Origin: Rutpela maculata | Lineage: Eukaryota > Arthropoda > Insecta > Coleoptera > Cerambycidae | Reading direction: 5' to 3' | Length of the DNA stretch: 64,000 bases | Assembly (NCBI GenBank): GCA_936432065.2 | Contig: OW386285.2 | Location: 140,149,235 to 140,213,234, forward strand | Shown here: positions 34,384-44,991 of the stretch, in pieces | Numbering within the stretch: the first letter of the stretch is position 1 | How the letters are laid out: each line of letters begins with the position of its first letter | Made by a program: the position numbers and the translations under genes | The notes under the pieces: generated by a model | The model's input: only the letters and a program-made list of their open reading frames with translations | Databases searched by the model: none | What the model was told of the DNA's origin: nothing

Positions 34384-34831
34384 GTAGGTGTTTGTAAATG
34401 AATTCATTGTACAGCTCTTTGTCTCCAGTACAACCAGATGTGGATTGTAAGAGAATTACATAGAATAAGAATTGATATTTTAATTAGATTTTCATTATTG
34501 ATTGAATAGATAGTTATTTTGTAAATAAATTAATTTTAAGGCTTCTTAATTTCTAGCATAACCAGAAGTAGGTTATTGCAAGAATGCAAAGATTGAAAAG
34601 TAATATTTTCTTAGACAGATTTTCTCTTGATTTTTCATACATTATTCTCTCTGCTGTTTGTGAAATCCTATAAAAAAAAATTTGTACTGTACTACAAAGA
34701 ATGGTTTACTTTAAAGCAAGTTTAAGACAGTCAAACCAGAACAAGTTCTTTCCCTACCATAGGCCAATTAACCGAGGTCATTTCTAGTAAAGTAATTTTT
34801 TATAGGAAGGAATTGGTAGGGTCATGAACAA

Positions 34832-36097
34832 CAGGGCTGGCTCCAGGTATTTTGCCGCCCCGGGCACAGTTTCATTTTGCCGCCCCTCTCTTATATAAAT
34901 AACATTAGGGTCAAGCGGGGTAAAAATGAGACAAAATGACATCTTTCAATTTTTAGGTTGCTTAGAATCGAGTCATATTTAATGAAAGATTGGTATCATA
35001 TGTAAAAATGACAGAAAAAACTATATTTCCATGTATTTTTTTTTACTAAAAAGTACCGTTAATTGATAAACAAAAATAAAAAGTGTCTTATTTTTACCCT
35101 CCAAGTGGGGTAAAAAAAGACAGTGGAGGGCAAATGAAAGACACGTGATTTATTCCCATTCTTTTTGACGTCGTACAAATGTGCAAGTGCAAAAATAAGA
35201 CAGAGAGGATTTTTCTTTTATATGTAATTTATTCAGATTTTTTACTAAACAAGAAGGGGCTTGCAGAAGGGCTAGCTTCTCCTAAATTAGGAAGCTGAAA
35301 TGTGCCTGCTTCAGTCTGCCCATTTGATCTCTTTAGTCTCCTTTTTACCGCTTTCAATTTTTTCGTTAAAATCAAATTTTTGATGATTTAAAACTAGCAG
35401 ATTAATAAACTTGATCACAAGATGTGAAGTATGACACTTCTTGTTGACATCTGCCAAATACGGACAATGCAAATAGAAAAACTATAAAATCCCCAAAAAA
35501 GTACTAAGATGCGTTCAAAAACTTTTTAAAAGGGAATTAAAGAGTTTACTGAATTATATTTTTTTCCCGCATTAACAGTAGGCATAGGACCTGATTGGAT
35601 AACATAAAACAGTTCTGAATGTACAAAACAAACTTAAATAAAAAATTAAGTTTAATTTATTTCAATCTGGGTTGGATATCACCTTGTCTTTTATTTACCC
35701 CGCTACCTGTCTGTCTCATTTTTACCCCGCCTGACCCTGACCTATCTTTTCAATCCGTTATTTTTTATAACATTTTAAGAGTCACCTATTGAATATTCTT
35801 GATGGTTTGTTTTTTATAAGGTTTATACCACACCACAGAAATTAGACAAAAAAATAAAATCACATATAAGAAACAGAATGTATGTTACTACTTTATATAC
35901 AAAAAAAAACTAACAATAACAAATTATTTATGTAAAGTTAACACTACTATTACTATATTAGTGAAACATTGTTTCCTAGCTTTTTTATATTTTTTGGTAA
36001 CTGTGGATTTGAAGAATTTGCCGCCCCTAGAATTTTGCCGCTCCGGGCAGCTGTCCGCTTCGCCCCCCCCCCCCCCACCCCCCTAGAGCCAGCCCTG
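34832..36097. mobile_element. Non-autonomous hAT-like element with exact 8-bp target duplication
   Basis: Terminal inverted repeats CAGGGCTGGCTCCAGG...CCTAGAGCCAGCCCTG, flanked by ATGAACAA at 34824-34831 and 36098-36105. Subterminal TTTTGCCGCCCC...GGGCA motifs occur at both ends, the right end with a poly-C run at 36064-36085. No transposase is encoded. The middle is occupied by a separate nested element. Confidence 0.92.
34907..35738. mobile_element. Nested element with ~26-bp inverted termini
   Basis: AGGGTCAAGCGGGGTAAAAA plus TGAGAC at the left, and the inverse of AGGGTCAGGCGGGGTAAAAA plus TGAGAC at the right. Further copies of the GTCTTATTTTTACCC motif sit inside (about 35077-35125 and 35690-35730), like subterminal binding sites. 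No coding sequence; target duplication unclear. It lies within the hAT-like element and so inserted later, or was carried by it. Confidence 0.7.
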
Positions 36098-36109
36098 ATG
36101 AACAAATAA

Positions 36110-36196
36110 GTAAGGAAAATCGCGCCATATACCGAAACACGTGTCCGTAGCTGCTTGGTGTTTCTTCTTTAGAGTATATGGCGCGATTTTCCTTAC
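36110..36196. repeat. Perfect 22-bp inverted repeat with 43-base loop
   Basis: 36110-36131 and 36175-36196 are exact inverse copies (core GGAAAATCGCGCCATAT). It begins five bases after the right target duplication of the hAT-like element. It could be a small foldback remnant or a transcribed hairpin. Confidence 0.85.
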
Positions 36197-36594
36197 GTAA
36201 TTTTTTTACGGGAGCCAGGGGGGGGAATAAATCCCTGGGGGCCGGGCACCCTCAGGGGCTATATTACGTCATATAGGCTAAGCATTAATTTGTACACATT
36301 TGGCGATTCTCAAAAAAACAAAATTATATAAATATTTCAATTCAATAACAATTAAATACTGTGGTAATTTTTCAATAAATTTAAAACTTAATGTGAAAAA
36401 TAAAACGACAGAACCTTGAAAGAGGGAAGGGACCCTCAATAATAAGCAGCCCCGGGGCTCGGTAAACCTATCATCGGCACTGTAGTTGGCTTCCTTTGCA
36501 CTGCAACTGTACATTTTATTCTCGTGATATTAATTTAAAGCACATTTAAATTTAAGGAAAATAAAGCAACGTTTGGTATCTCCAGTATATTATA

Positions 36595-38557
36595 GTCTGG
36601 GAGATAGCGTCAATATTTTATGCGTCTTTTCAACACGACTTCTTTGTTTTTCAATGTTAGTTTTCGTTCGAAAAACAACTAAAATAGCTGACGCAACCGT
36701 GGAGATTAAGAGCGTGTAAGGCTGCGCATTTGGTAAAATAATTTTGTTTTTTGCTTCAATCCAACAAAGCTACAAAGCTATAAATAATTTATTTATGTAA
36801 TATGAATTTTAAAAAATGTGTCAGCTGCATAGGGTAGGGAGCGAAGGTTGTCAGCTGCCCTAGTCAGTATGTATTAAAAACACGTGAAAATTCGTTATTT
36901 CAACAAAGCTGAAATTCATTTATATGATAGTTTGCGATATAAAAAGAACAATTAAAAAGTGTCAGCTGATATTACCATGGGACAAAACCTGTCAGCTAGG
37001 CCTTTTAAATGTACCGCACCATCCAGGTGCTGACCGCGAGCGGTATATTTAATGCCTCAGTTAACGTATGAGACTTGAAAGAAAATCATATTTGCATGAA
37101 ATATTAGACATACATATTAGAGAATAATTAGAGATTGCAACCATTGATTGAGAATAGTGAGGATTAAATAATGAGAATCAATATAAAAATCTTAATATTT
37201 TAATTATTTTTGACACATTCAATACGAATAAAACAAATCAATTCTCATCTGAATCATTCTCACTGCTGTATTCTAAATTATCTTCCTCTTCAGAAGTGCT
37301 ATCTGTTTGGTCTTCCAAATCTAGATTTTTCCTTAGATTCTCGAGCGTCATCGTTCTTATTTTCGTCTTCACAAATATCTGCTGAAAAATATTGAAAATC
37401 AATGAAGTGAATAAAAGATAATTATGTAGACGTATTTATGATATTTTCATTTTTCGGTAATTGATCGCCTTGAAACCACTTGAAAATATACTTCTCATCG
37501 TGTTCTCCCCATCCATACTCAGTTGGCAAAGACAAACTTGGCGTATGAAGATGTGCATGACACCACAATTGAGCAATGTAAGAAATTCGCAAAAAATCCT
37601 GTTTCAATTATGTTTGACATGGAGGTAACATAGATCCTTCGAAATTCTTGTCAATCTTCAAGACATCTTCTTTCTGATTGACATACGCCTTCATGAAAAT
37701 AGCTACGCGTACGAGATTAATATTCTTGATTTTTTTAGAACCATACATGTGACAAATAAATTCCTTCAGAATAGTAAAATTCTCTTCCAAGTCTTCAGGT
37801 GCGTGTTGAGAAATGTTATGTATTAAAAAACATGCCTCCTGTTGTTTCAAATACAGAGTATCAACATTTGAGCATCGACAAATGTATTACTTATAAAATA
37901 CTTTGTTACTATTTGTGCATAATATGATTATCTAATATTTCATAAAAATATGATTTTCTTTCAAGTTTCATATGAGAAAAATTATATCGGTAGGCGTGAA
38001 ATAGAGTATTTCATTAGTTTGTGTTGAGAGAAACTTGAAATTGATCATCAGGTGGTTAAAAAGAATGAAATAATACGTTAGCTGGGGCATTAAAGATACC
38101 GCGCGCGGTGAGTGCCTGGGCGCTGCTGTACACTTAAAAGGCCTAGCTAATAGGTTTGGTCCCATGGTATTGCCAGCTGATACTTTTCAATTGTTTTTTT
38201 TATGTCGTAAACTATCTATACTATAAACGAATGTCAGGTTTGTTGAAATAACAAATTTTTACGTGTTTTTCATACATATTAACCAAGACAGCTGACAAAC
38301 TTCACTCCTTACCCTATGCAGCTGACACATTTTTTTTCATTTATATCACATAAATAAACTATTTATAGTTAGTAGCCTTGTTGGATTGGCGCGAAAAACG
38401 AAATTATTTTACCAGATGTGCAGTTTCCCACGCCCTTAATCTCCGCGATTGAAGTAGCTGACACCAGATTCTTCGATAAGCAATGAAAAAACAACCTGTA
38501 CTGAAAAAATGAGCTTTGTTGAAATGATACGATTAAATTTGACGCTATCTCCCGGAC
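36595..38557. mobile_element. 2 kb element with ~500-base inverted arms enclosing a decayed gene
   Basis: Arms 36595-37130 and about 37925-38557 are inverse copies with indels; the right arm has about 95 extra bases near 37980-38075. Shared blocks include GGGAGATAGCGTCAA, GGTAAAATAATTT, GTTGTCAGCTG/CAGCTGACA motifs, CCATGG and GAAAGAAAATCATATTT. The loop holds coding remnants on the minus strand. Long arms plus a central gene are the layout expected of an autonomous parent of the geneless foldbacks elsewhere in the window, although the arm sequences differ. No clear target duplication. Confidence 0.75.
37245..37870 (-). pseudogene. Remnant of an uncharacterised insect repeat-associated protein
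   Basis: On the minus strand, 37850-37608 reads as 80 codons (containing VAIFMKAYVNQKEDVLKI and ending SMLPPCQT). After one in-frame stop it continues (RISYIAQLWCHAH, then EYGWGEHDEKYIFKWFQGDQ). The LPPC...EYGW...W+.G order matches proteins I recall, found in many insects next to an upstream GCDTTS motif and a Cys-rich tail. A splice-acceptor-like TATTTTTCAG at about 37384-37393 is followed by an acidic stretch (EEEDNLEYSSENDSDEN) ending in a stop near 37243, fitting an acidic C-terminus. Several lesions make it non-functional. Function of the family is unknown to me. Confidence 0.5.
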
Positions 38558-39571
38558 CATTAGGTATAAGTACAACATAATAAGATACGAATGAAATCGT
38601 TATTGTAATATTATAAAAACAATATATTTTCGTTAACAAATTTTAAGACAAAGACCAAACCAAACCTATTAGATAGATAATCCAATAAATGTTAGTCTTT
38701 AATATTGTACTCTTAAAAATTATGAATTAATCTAAATTATCTTAAACAAAAGTGGGCAGCATTTATAATCTATTTCAATTCATATTAAATTTTATGGTAA
38801 TCGAATAACAAATATTGCTAATGATTTATTACAGCCACGTTCTAGCGTTATAAATTATGCATACAATATTCATACATATATCGCATAATTATATTTTCCA
38901 TCAGTAATTAAAATTTAATACGTGACGATGACCAAATTATTACGCGAAAAATTACAATTATCGAAAAATTGAGATACTTGTAATAATAACCATTTAACTG
39001 TAAATCACAGACAACCGAAATGTTTTAAGTTTTACTGCATTCTATAATATCTCATTTAAGCTTTACATATAGTTGCCTTTGCAATAATTATTTGTATATC
39101 TGGTTATTATACCTATTTCCCCTATTATAGTAAAGTATATATTTTAAACCGATTGTGATAAAACTATGCAGTTTTCACCAGGTTGTTTCAAATGATCACA
39201 AGTTTTTTGCTGCCTGTCTTCAATGTATTCGCTGAAAACCTCTACAGTAAAATAACGTCTATTTAAATTAATTTTGTCAAAATTTTTTTAGATGAAACAC
39301 CCTGTATATGGACTAGTTTTTTGAAAGCTATGTTCTGGAGCTGTCCAAAAATGCATCGTTTTTTTTTTAAATCAGTAAAAATCAAATGAGGATTTAATTA
39401 TTTAAAGAAAACTCAGAACTCATACATTTTTGAATGACACATTAACGGCTTCAAGTAGTATTTAATTTTCTACGTAAACATTCTACTTATCTTTAGAAGG
39501 AAACCCATTTTTCTAATCGACGATTCTGAGAATCTTGTAACAAACTCATACACAGCTATAGTGTCATTAAG
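38558..39571. other. AT-rich stretch, no gene seen
   Basis: A GAAACACCCTGTATATGGAC motif at 39294-39313 looks like a transposon terminus (inverse of ACAGGGTGTTTC) but its partner was not located. Confidence 0.4.
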
Positions 39572-40029
39572 AACGTTAATGTCCTACAAGTCTGTTATTT
39601 TACAATAACCACCCTATTTTGAGATACATTAAATGAAAAATAACGCCCTAGGGCGTTATGAATATCTATAACGCCCTAGGGCATTATAAAATTATAATAC
39701 AACCCAAAACAAGCAAATTATGATAGCGTTATTGACAAACAAAATGCGTTGCTATGCAACGGCGGCGTTTACAAACAATTTTGATTTTTACTCTCTTTTA
39801 AATCAAATCTTTCTGAACATAATAGATGTCAAATTAATAAATCGTAAATGTCAAAAAAAAATTCGAATTAAATAACAGACTTGCAGGACATTAAACGTTG
39901 AAGGCACCACGGGTGTTATAGGATAATGACGCCCTCGGTCGACGTACACTCTCTCGGGCCAGAGGCCCTCGGGATTGTACACTGCCGACCTCGGTGCGTT
40001 ATTATCCTTATAACACCCTTGGTACCTTA
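39572..40029. repeat. Palindrome cluster
   Basis: Three levels. Outer inverted repeats of ~29 bases lie at 39572-39600 and 39870-39898 (core GTCCTACAAGTCTGTTATTT). Inside are two copies of the palindrome ATAACGCCCTAGGGCGTTAT at 39640-39659 (perfect) and 39668-39687 (one mismatch). Adjacent is a ~125-bp near-palindrome, about 39901-40027, with ~63-bp arms meeting at a GGGCC-AGA-GGCCC tip. No coding sequence. Confidence 0.8.
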
Positions 40030-40149
40030 ATAACTATATTGTTACCTGTGCTTCTTTTTTACGTGCTAGAGATCCGTAGTTTTTTACATTATTGAAGTAT
40101 TTTCTTAATAATTTGGCTTTTGGCGGTAATTTAGTAGTTTTTTAAAATA

Positions 40150-41017
40150 TCGCTGCCTAAGGAATCACTACTTCCTTATCCAGATTTTCTATTTAAGTCA
40201 CTTGCATGTTGATACCATATTTACACTTCACTTTTTGATATAATTATTCATAAAACTTTAATTATTTGAAATCGTGTACCCCAAAAACCCATAAAACGAT
40301 ATGCCACATCGGTAGTACATATACCAAACTCTAATTATTTGGATCGTTGCTTGCCTGATTTACCTGCTGTAATCTTTATATGTAGGATGACTATTTAAAA
40401 TAAGACAAACCCCAAGATGAGCATTGTCACTAGTACTAATACAAAGTAAATTTCTCTGAAATAAAAAGTTACTTTAACATCAAAAATATCTAATTTACAT
40501 GGGGTCACCAGAGGTCTTAAGTAGACAGATAAGGTCCACCTCAAAGTAAACTAAGCCTCGGATAGTCAGTATTTTGGAGGCGAAAGCGAGGGTAAGGGCT
40601 GCGAACAACCAGGCTAATACTAACTGGCATCAGTTGGAAATGTTATTTTTCTCTTTAAAATTGTGTAGAAATTACAAAAGTTGCGGACGCCAGTTTTACT
40701 AGTGAAATCGAAGAACGTAAAATTTACAGACACAATAGCCAAAAGCTAAAAAAACGCCAATATAAATGACAATATCGATTTAATATCTATTATACTAAAT
40801 ACAACTATGAGTTTTTTTGAGGAGGGAAACCCACACGGGCTGCCCATCGCTAGAATGGGTCTGAGTGTCAGACTCTGACTAAAACAGACAGACAGGCAGG
40901 CAGACCGACAGACAGATTTTTTTGCTCAAACTTAAAATCTCGACGTTTCATGACATTCTAAGCCTATTTGAACAATAAAAATGTTTAAAATTTGTTTTTC
41001 GACTGAATGTGGAAGTA
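40150..41017 (-). repeat. ACTTCC-family repeat interrupted by ~500 bases
   Basis: 40150-40375 carries the 3' part (inverse of AGTGATTCCTTAGGCAG). 40883-41017 carries the microsatellite and 5' part (inverse of GTGGAAG...TTGTTCAAATAGG). The intervening 40376-40882 is foreign to the family and shows no frame or termini I can define. Confidence 0.65.
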
Positions 41018-41068
41018 ATATTAGTTCCTCAGACAGCTTTTAACCGACATCAGGTACTAAAGACGCAA

Positions 41069-41104
41069 AGTGCTCTATTGTCGCATGAGCGACAATAGAG
41101 CACT
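41069..41104. repeat. 36-bp hairpin
   Basis: AGTGCTCTATTGTCGC, loop ATGA, then its exact inverse. Stem of 16 bp with no mismatch. Confidence 0.85.
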
Positions 41105-41620
41105 GCTGGTTGAGGCGTTAGCCGAAATCAGTAGTCATGCAAAAATCAAGTTCTACACATATATGAAATTTCTAAATAACCTATTAGCCAATAATAATTT
41201 CATAATAACAAATCGAGAAATGTACTCGCCCTGTACTTGTCCGTAGATTTGTTTTAAATGTTTTAACTTAATTACCTATATTTTCTCACATCACATGTAC
41301 GACGTTTGAGAATTGATTACCAAATGCACTCAGTGGTAGATTTTCGACTTTACGAACTCTATTTATAAAGTTTGACAGCTCTTTAACACATTCTCACGTT
41401 TACAAGTATATGGTGTGCTCAGCACACTATCTGTTATTGAAACTCTGCTCGAAACTAAAAATCCATATAGATGACAATTACACCAAAATGCTTTCAAAAT
41501 GTTTGGATAGAACAGACGGCAACATCGTCTCTGAAAATCTGTAAAGTGATATATTCGATCTATCAATTTTGTGAAGTAAACATAACGCAAATAATATATA
41601 GTTGTTGGTAGATACTATTT

Positions 41621-43219
41621 TACAGGGCGCCACAAAATAAGTGCTATTTCTGAGAGGGTATACAGAACACAAATTTGAATTTTTATAACTATTGACACTA
41701 ACTTGGTTCGTAAGAGGCTAATTGTGATATAGTTATTTGTTAGTAAATTCAAACTATCTTTGGGCATAACTAATTTTTATTTAATTATCTTGGTTTGCAT
41801 GGGTAGTTACAGGAGGGGTGGTCATATTTTGGGACATTTGAATTTGAAATGACAAAAAGTATCCCTGTTAAAACATTTTATAAAAAGTGTAAGGATGTTT
41901 CTTAATTTTTTTGAAGTGATTTGTCATCATAACAGAGGGAATATATGCCTGCAAATTAATTTTTTCATTGGGCAAATTATTAAATAAAATAGCAATATAT
42001 AATATTTTGAAGTTACTTCTCAGCATAAAACTAAAATAAATCATTTTTTCTTGACGTTTCAAAATATGAGTCAAGTAAAAACCGGCATAACTTATTGGCT
42101 ACTACCTGAAGTTATTGACAATCTTAATGACAGTAGTCACAAATGCTGCATAAACTTTATATTTAAAGTAACCTCAGATAGAGAAATCCAACGGATTTAG
42201 GTCAGGAGAGCTCGATGGTCAGTTAATTGGGGCATTAGCACTTCGATCTATCAGTTTATTTCCATAATGCTTATTTAACAACTCTCTAAGTTAAAGCTAA
42301 AATGTACTGGCCAACCATGGTGCATGAAACACTTATTTGTACGTGTACAGGTGCAGATCGTTTAGCACTTCGTTTAATTTATTACATAAAAAATTGTAAT
42401 ATAAACTTACGTCAAGGTTTTAGATATAAAATGTGGACTGACAAACATATTATTGAGCGTTGCTCCCCTAACATTTTATTTAAAGGAACGTTGGTAATGA
42501 TTTACTCTGGTAGTATAGGGATTCTCATTCTATGAACATTGTGCGTGCTTAACTCTTTCTACTTCTAGTAAAACAAATCGGATCTCTAATTAATTTTTTT
42601 TTTTAACTTTGACCTTTCTTACCTGCGTTATTTGACAATAATGCTCCATTCTATTTATTCAGTTTCCTGGTAATTCTTGTACCTTTTGCAAATGATGCGG
42701 ATGTAATAATTGTTATTTTGAAGCCAAATGCTTGGGCAAGTGCAAATCTATCTTGACTGTACTAGAATTTTGAAACGAAAAGTTAAGCAATGTTAGTGGC
42801 GATTAATACTTGAAAAGGTGACTTCAAAAGAAATACAACAACTTCGTCCCACCTTCAAGCGACCTGTATATCAGCGTATACGCAGAAGCTATGCCATATT
42901 AGGTGAGGATTGCATAGTGGATGCGCAATGCTTTGCAAGGAATGTAATTCAGTTGATTCCTTGTCTACTAAAAGTTTGGCAAGTAAAAAATGCGTACTCT
43001 TCTTTTGAGTAGAGGTTTGACAAAATTTTCAGGTAGGAAATAGCTCGTCTTCTGGTATCGATGATTGGCCTTTGTGACGAAAATAGACTGATGCATGACG
43101 TTAAAAAATACGAATGCTGTACTTATGAAGGAGGAAATGTTTACAGGTAAAATTTTACTTATTTTCTTATGCCCTAGCACCACTTCGAAGGAAAGCACCT
43201 TGCTATGGGATACTCTGTA
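41621..43219 (-). mobile_element. Tc1/mariner-type DNA transposon, fossil
   Basis: Outer edges TACAGGGCGCCAC (left) and the inverse of TACAGAGTATCCCAT (right) are similar, and each starts with TA, the expected target duplication. Length of 1.6 kb fits the superfamily. The minus strand carries transposase remnants at about 42180-42340. Confidence 0.65.
42180..42340 (-). pseudogene. Tc1/mariner-type transposase remnant (C-terminal catalytic part)
   Basis: Minus strand reads MHHGWPVHFSF and, after a frame change, ANAPIN-stop-PSSSPDLNPLDFS. This matches the conserved ...GAPPHF...GPI.WP.RSPDLTPLDFFLWG block of insect IS630/Tc1/mariner transposases, with the Trp of the WP box turned into a stop. 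The N-terminal two thirds up to 43200 cannot be read confidently. Clearly inactive. The fragment at 61.7-62.1 kb is an earlier part of the same type of protein. Confidence 0.7.
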
Positions 43220-44429
43220 TATTCGTTCAGTAAATATAACATAATGCTTCAGTTTTATTCAAATCTTCACAAAAGAAATTATTCTAATTTTAGAAGTGGC
43301 CTGTACGATTAGCGTATTTTAGACAAATTTAGGTAATTGCAGTTTAGTCCCAACAGGCTGTAATGACCATGAATAAATCGAAATTGGAATTACACGATAA
43401 TTGGGGAAAATTTTCTTCTTGTTAATAAGAACGTTTTGCCAGACGTTTTTTTTCAAATTTGGGCGGGCGTAGCGCCTCCTTGTATCACCCAAAATGAATA
43501 GGAGTCTGGATTCATGATTTTTGGGGATAAATTAAGAAATCCCTCCAACCCCCATGCGTAAACCTACGACTTATTTCTGGCTTTTTTTTACTTTTACATA
43601 TTTCATATTTCTTACACATTTGGGGGCCTGCCGTACGCCCCTGTACCAAAGAAAAGGGCTGGCATCAACATTTCTGTGCTTTACTACCCCAAAATAACAA
43701 CAATTCCCAAATTTTGGGAGTAAACCTATGACACACAATTAGTGGTCGGCGGGCTCCTGGTCTAAACGTAATCTAACCATTTTATTGCCGAGAAATGCGA
43801 TTTTTACTACGATTTTTATTAAATATATTTTACTATACTATACACATCTTTCTTGTAGGGAGTAAAATTACTTACAAAAATTATCGTAACAACCAAGGAT
43901 CAAAACCGGAAGCGATTAAAACCGAAACCGAAACCCTCGTAAATTGTGGAATCGGAACCGGAACCCATTTTTATTTGAAGTTTCTTCAAAAAATTAGAAG
44001 TTACGAAAAAATACACTGAAATACAACACTGGAAATTATGTTATTTATGAAAATGACATTTCTTTTTAGGATTATCGTGTATATACACACCTGCATTTTA
44101 CTTTCACAGTGAGATCATCCACTTCTCCACTCCAAAGTGCCGATATATATTACTTTAACTTTAATTCAGTTTGAAATATTCATAAATTCAGTTTGAACAT
44201 ATTTAGCTGAATTCGTAAAACACTATAATTATTACTGCTGCACTAATTGAAGTTCCAAATTAGGTTCTGGAACCAAAAATCTCGGAACCGGAACCAGAAG
44301 AGTACTTGGAACCGGAACCAAAAATGTGGAACGAGAACCGAAACCCTTTTTTCGAAACTTTGATAACAATTGCCTCCATCAAGAGAGTTGTTAAGCTTTA
44401 AAAATAATGTTCATAGTACAAAATTTTAA
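43220..44429. other. Unassigned; GGAACCGGAACC-rich segment at about 43890-44360
   Basis: Clusters of AACCGGAACC/ACCGAAACC motifs at 43895-43975 and 44270-44350 bracket a ~300-base interior. They look like subterminal repeats of a small DNA transposon, but they are in direct orientation and no target duplication was found. Elsewhere no gene is visible. Confidence 0.4.
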
Positions 44430-44530
44430 CCTCTACACCTATAAAAAATAGGAGGTTATTGCAATTGGTCCAAGATCGAAAACTCAGATATTACAGACAA
44501 TTGCATTTTGAAGTTCCAGAAACACGAGTG
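44430..44530 (+). repeat. CCTCCCC-family repeat, truncated third copy, next to (GATA)n
   Basis: Begins with a degraded hairpin (AACCTCTACACC...AATAGGAGGTTA) and holds CAATTGGTCCAAGATCGAAA. It is cut off where the GATA microsatellite and LINE 3' end start. Confidence 0.6.
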
Positions 44531-44991
44531 TGCATAGATAGATAGATAGATAGATATATAGATAGACGTTTATTTGACTACTTTACATATACAAATACAT
44601 TTGTAGCAAGTCATTACTTTGTTATTATCTACAGATAATATACATATAACATTAAAAATGAAGTGTAAAATATATTACAAGTTTAAAAAACAGACGTAAA
44701 ATGTAAAAAACAAGGGTAATATAATAAATAAAAAACTGCCTTAAAACAAACGTCAGTTACACAGTAAATTACATAACAGTCATGGGGGTAGTCATAAAAT
44801 TTTCAATTGTATAGAAACAAAATTTCAAAATATGGTTTCTAATGATAATTTTAAATTTCTGAAAATTTTGTTTTATATTTTCGGGTAATTTATTATATAC
44901 GTTCAAGTTTAATGAGTTTTTAATTGATTTTGTTAAGCGGTATTTAGGAGGTTTTAACCAATTGGCCGACCTCGTGTTTTAGTTATGTAGC

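Noticed and set aside
36064..36085. Poly-C run as a possible G-quadruplex regulatory site
   Set aside because: It lies in the subterminal region of a hAT-like element and may be a slippage product; no promoter is nearby to regulate.
41363..41672. Minus-strand frames after a good-looking splice acceptor (CACTTTACAG)
   Set aside because: Two phases remain open for similar lengths and neither gives a recognisable or clearly biased protein, so the exon cannot be supported.
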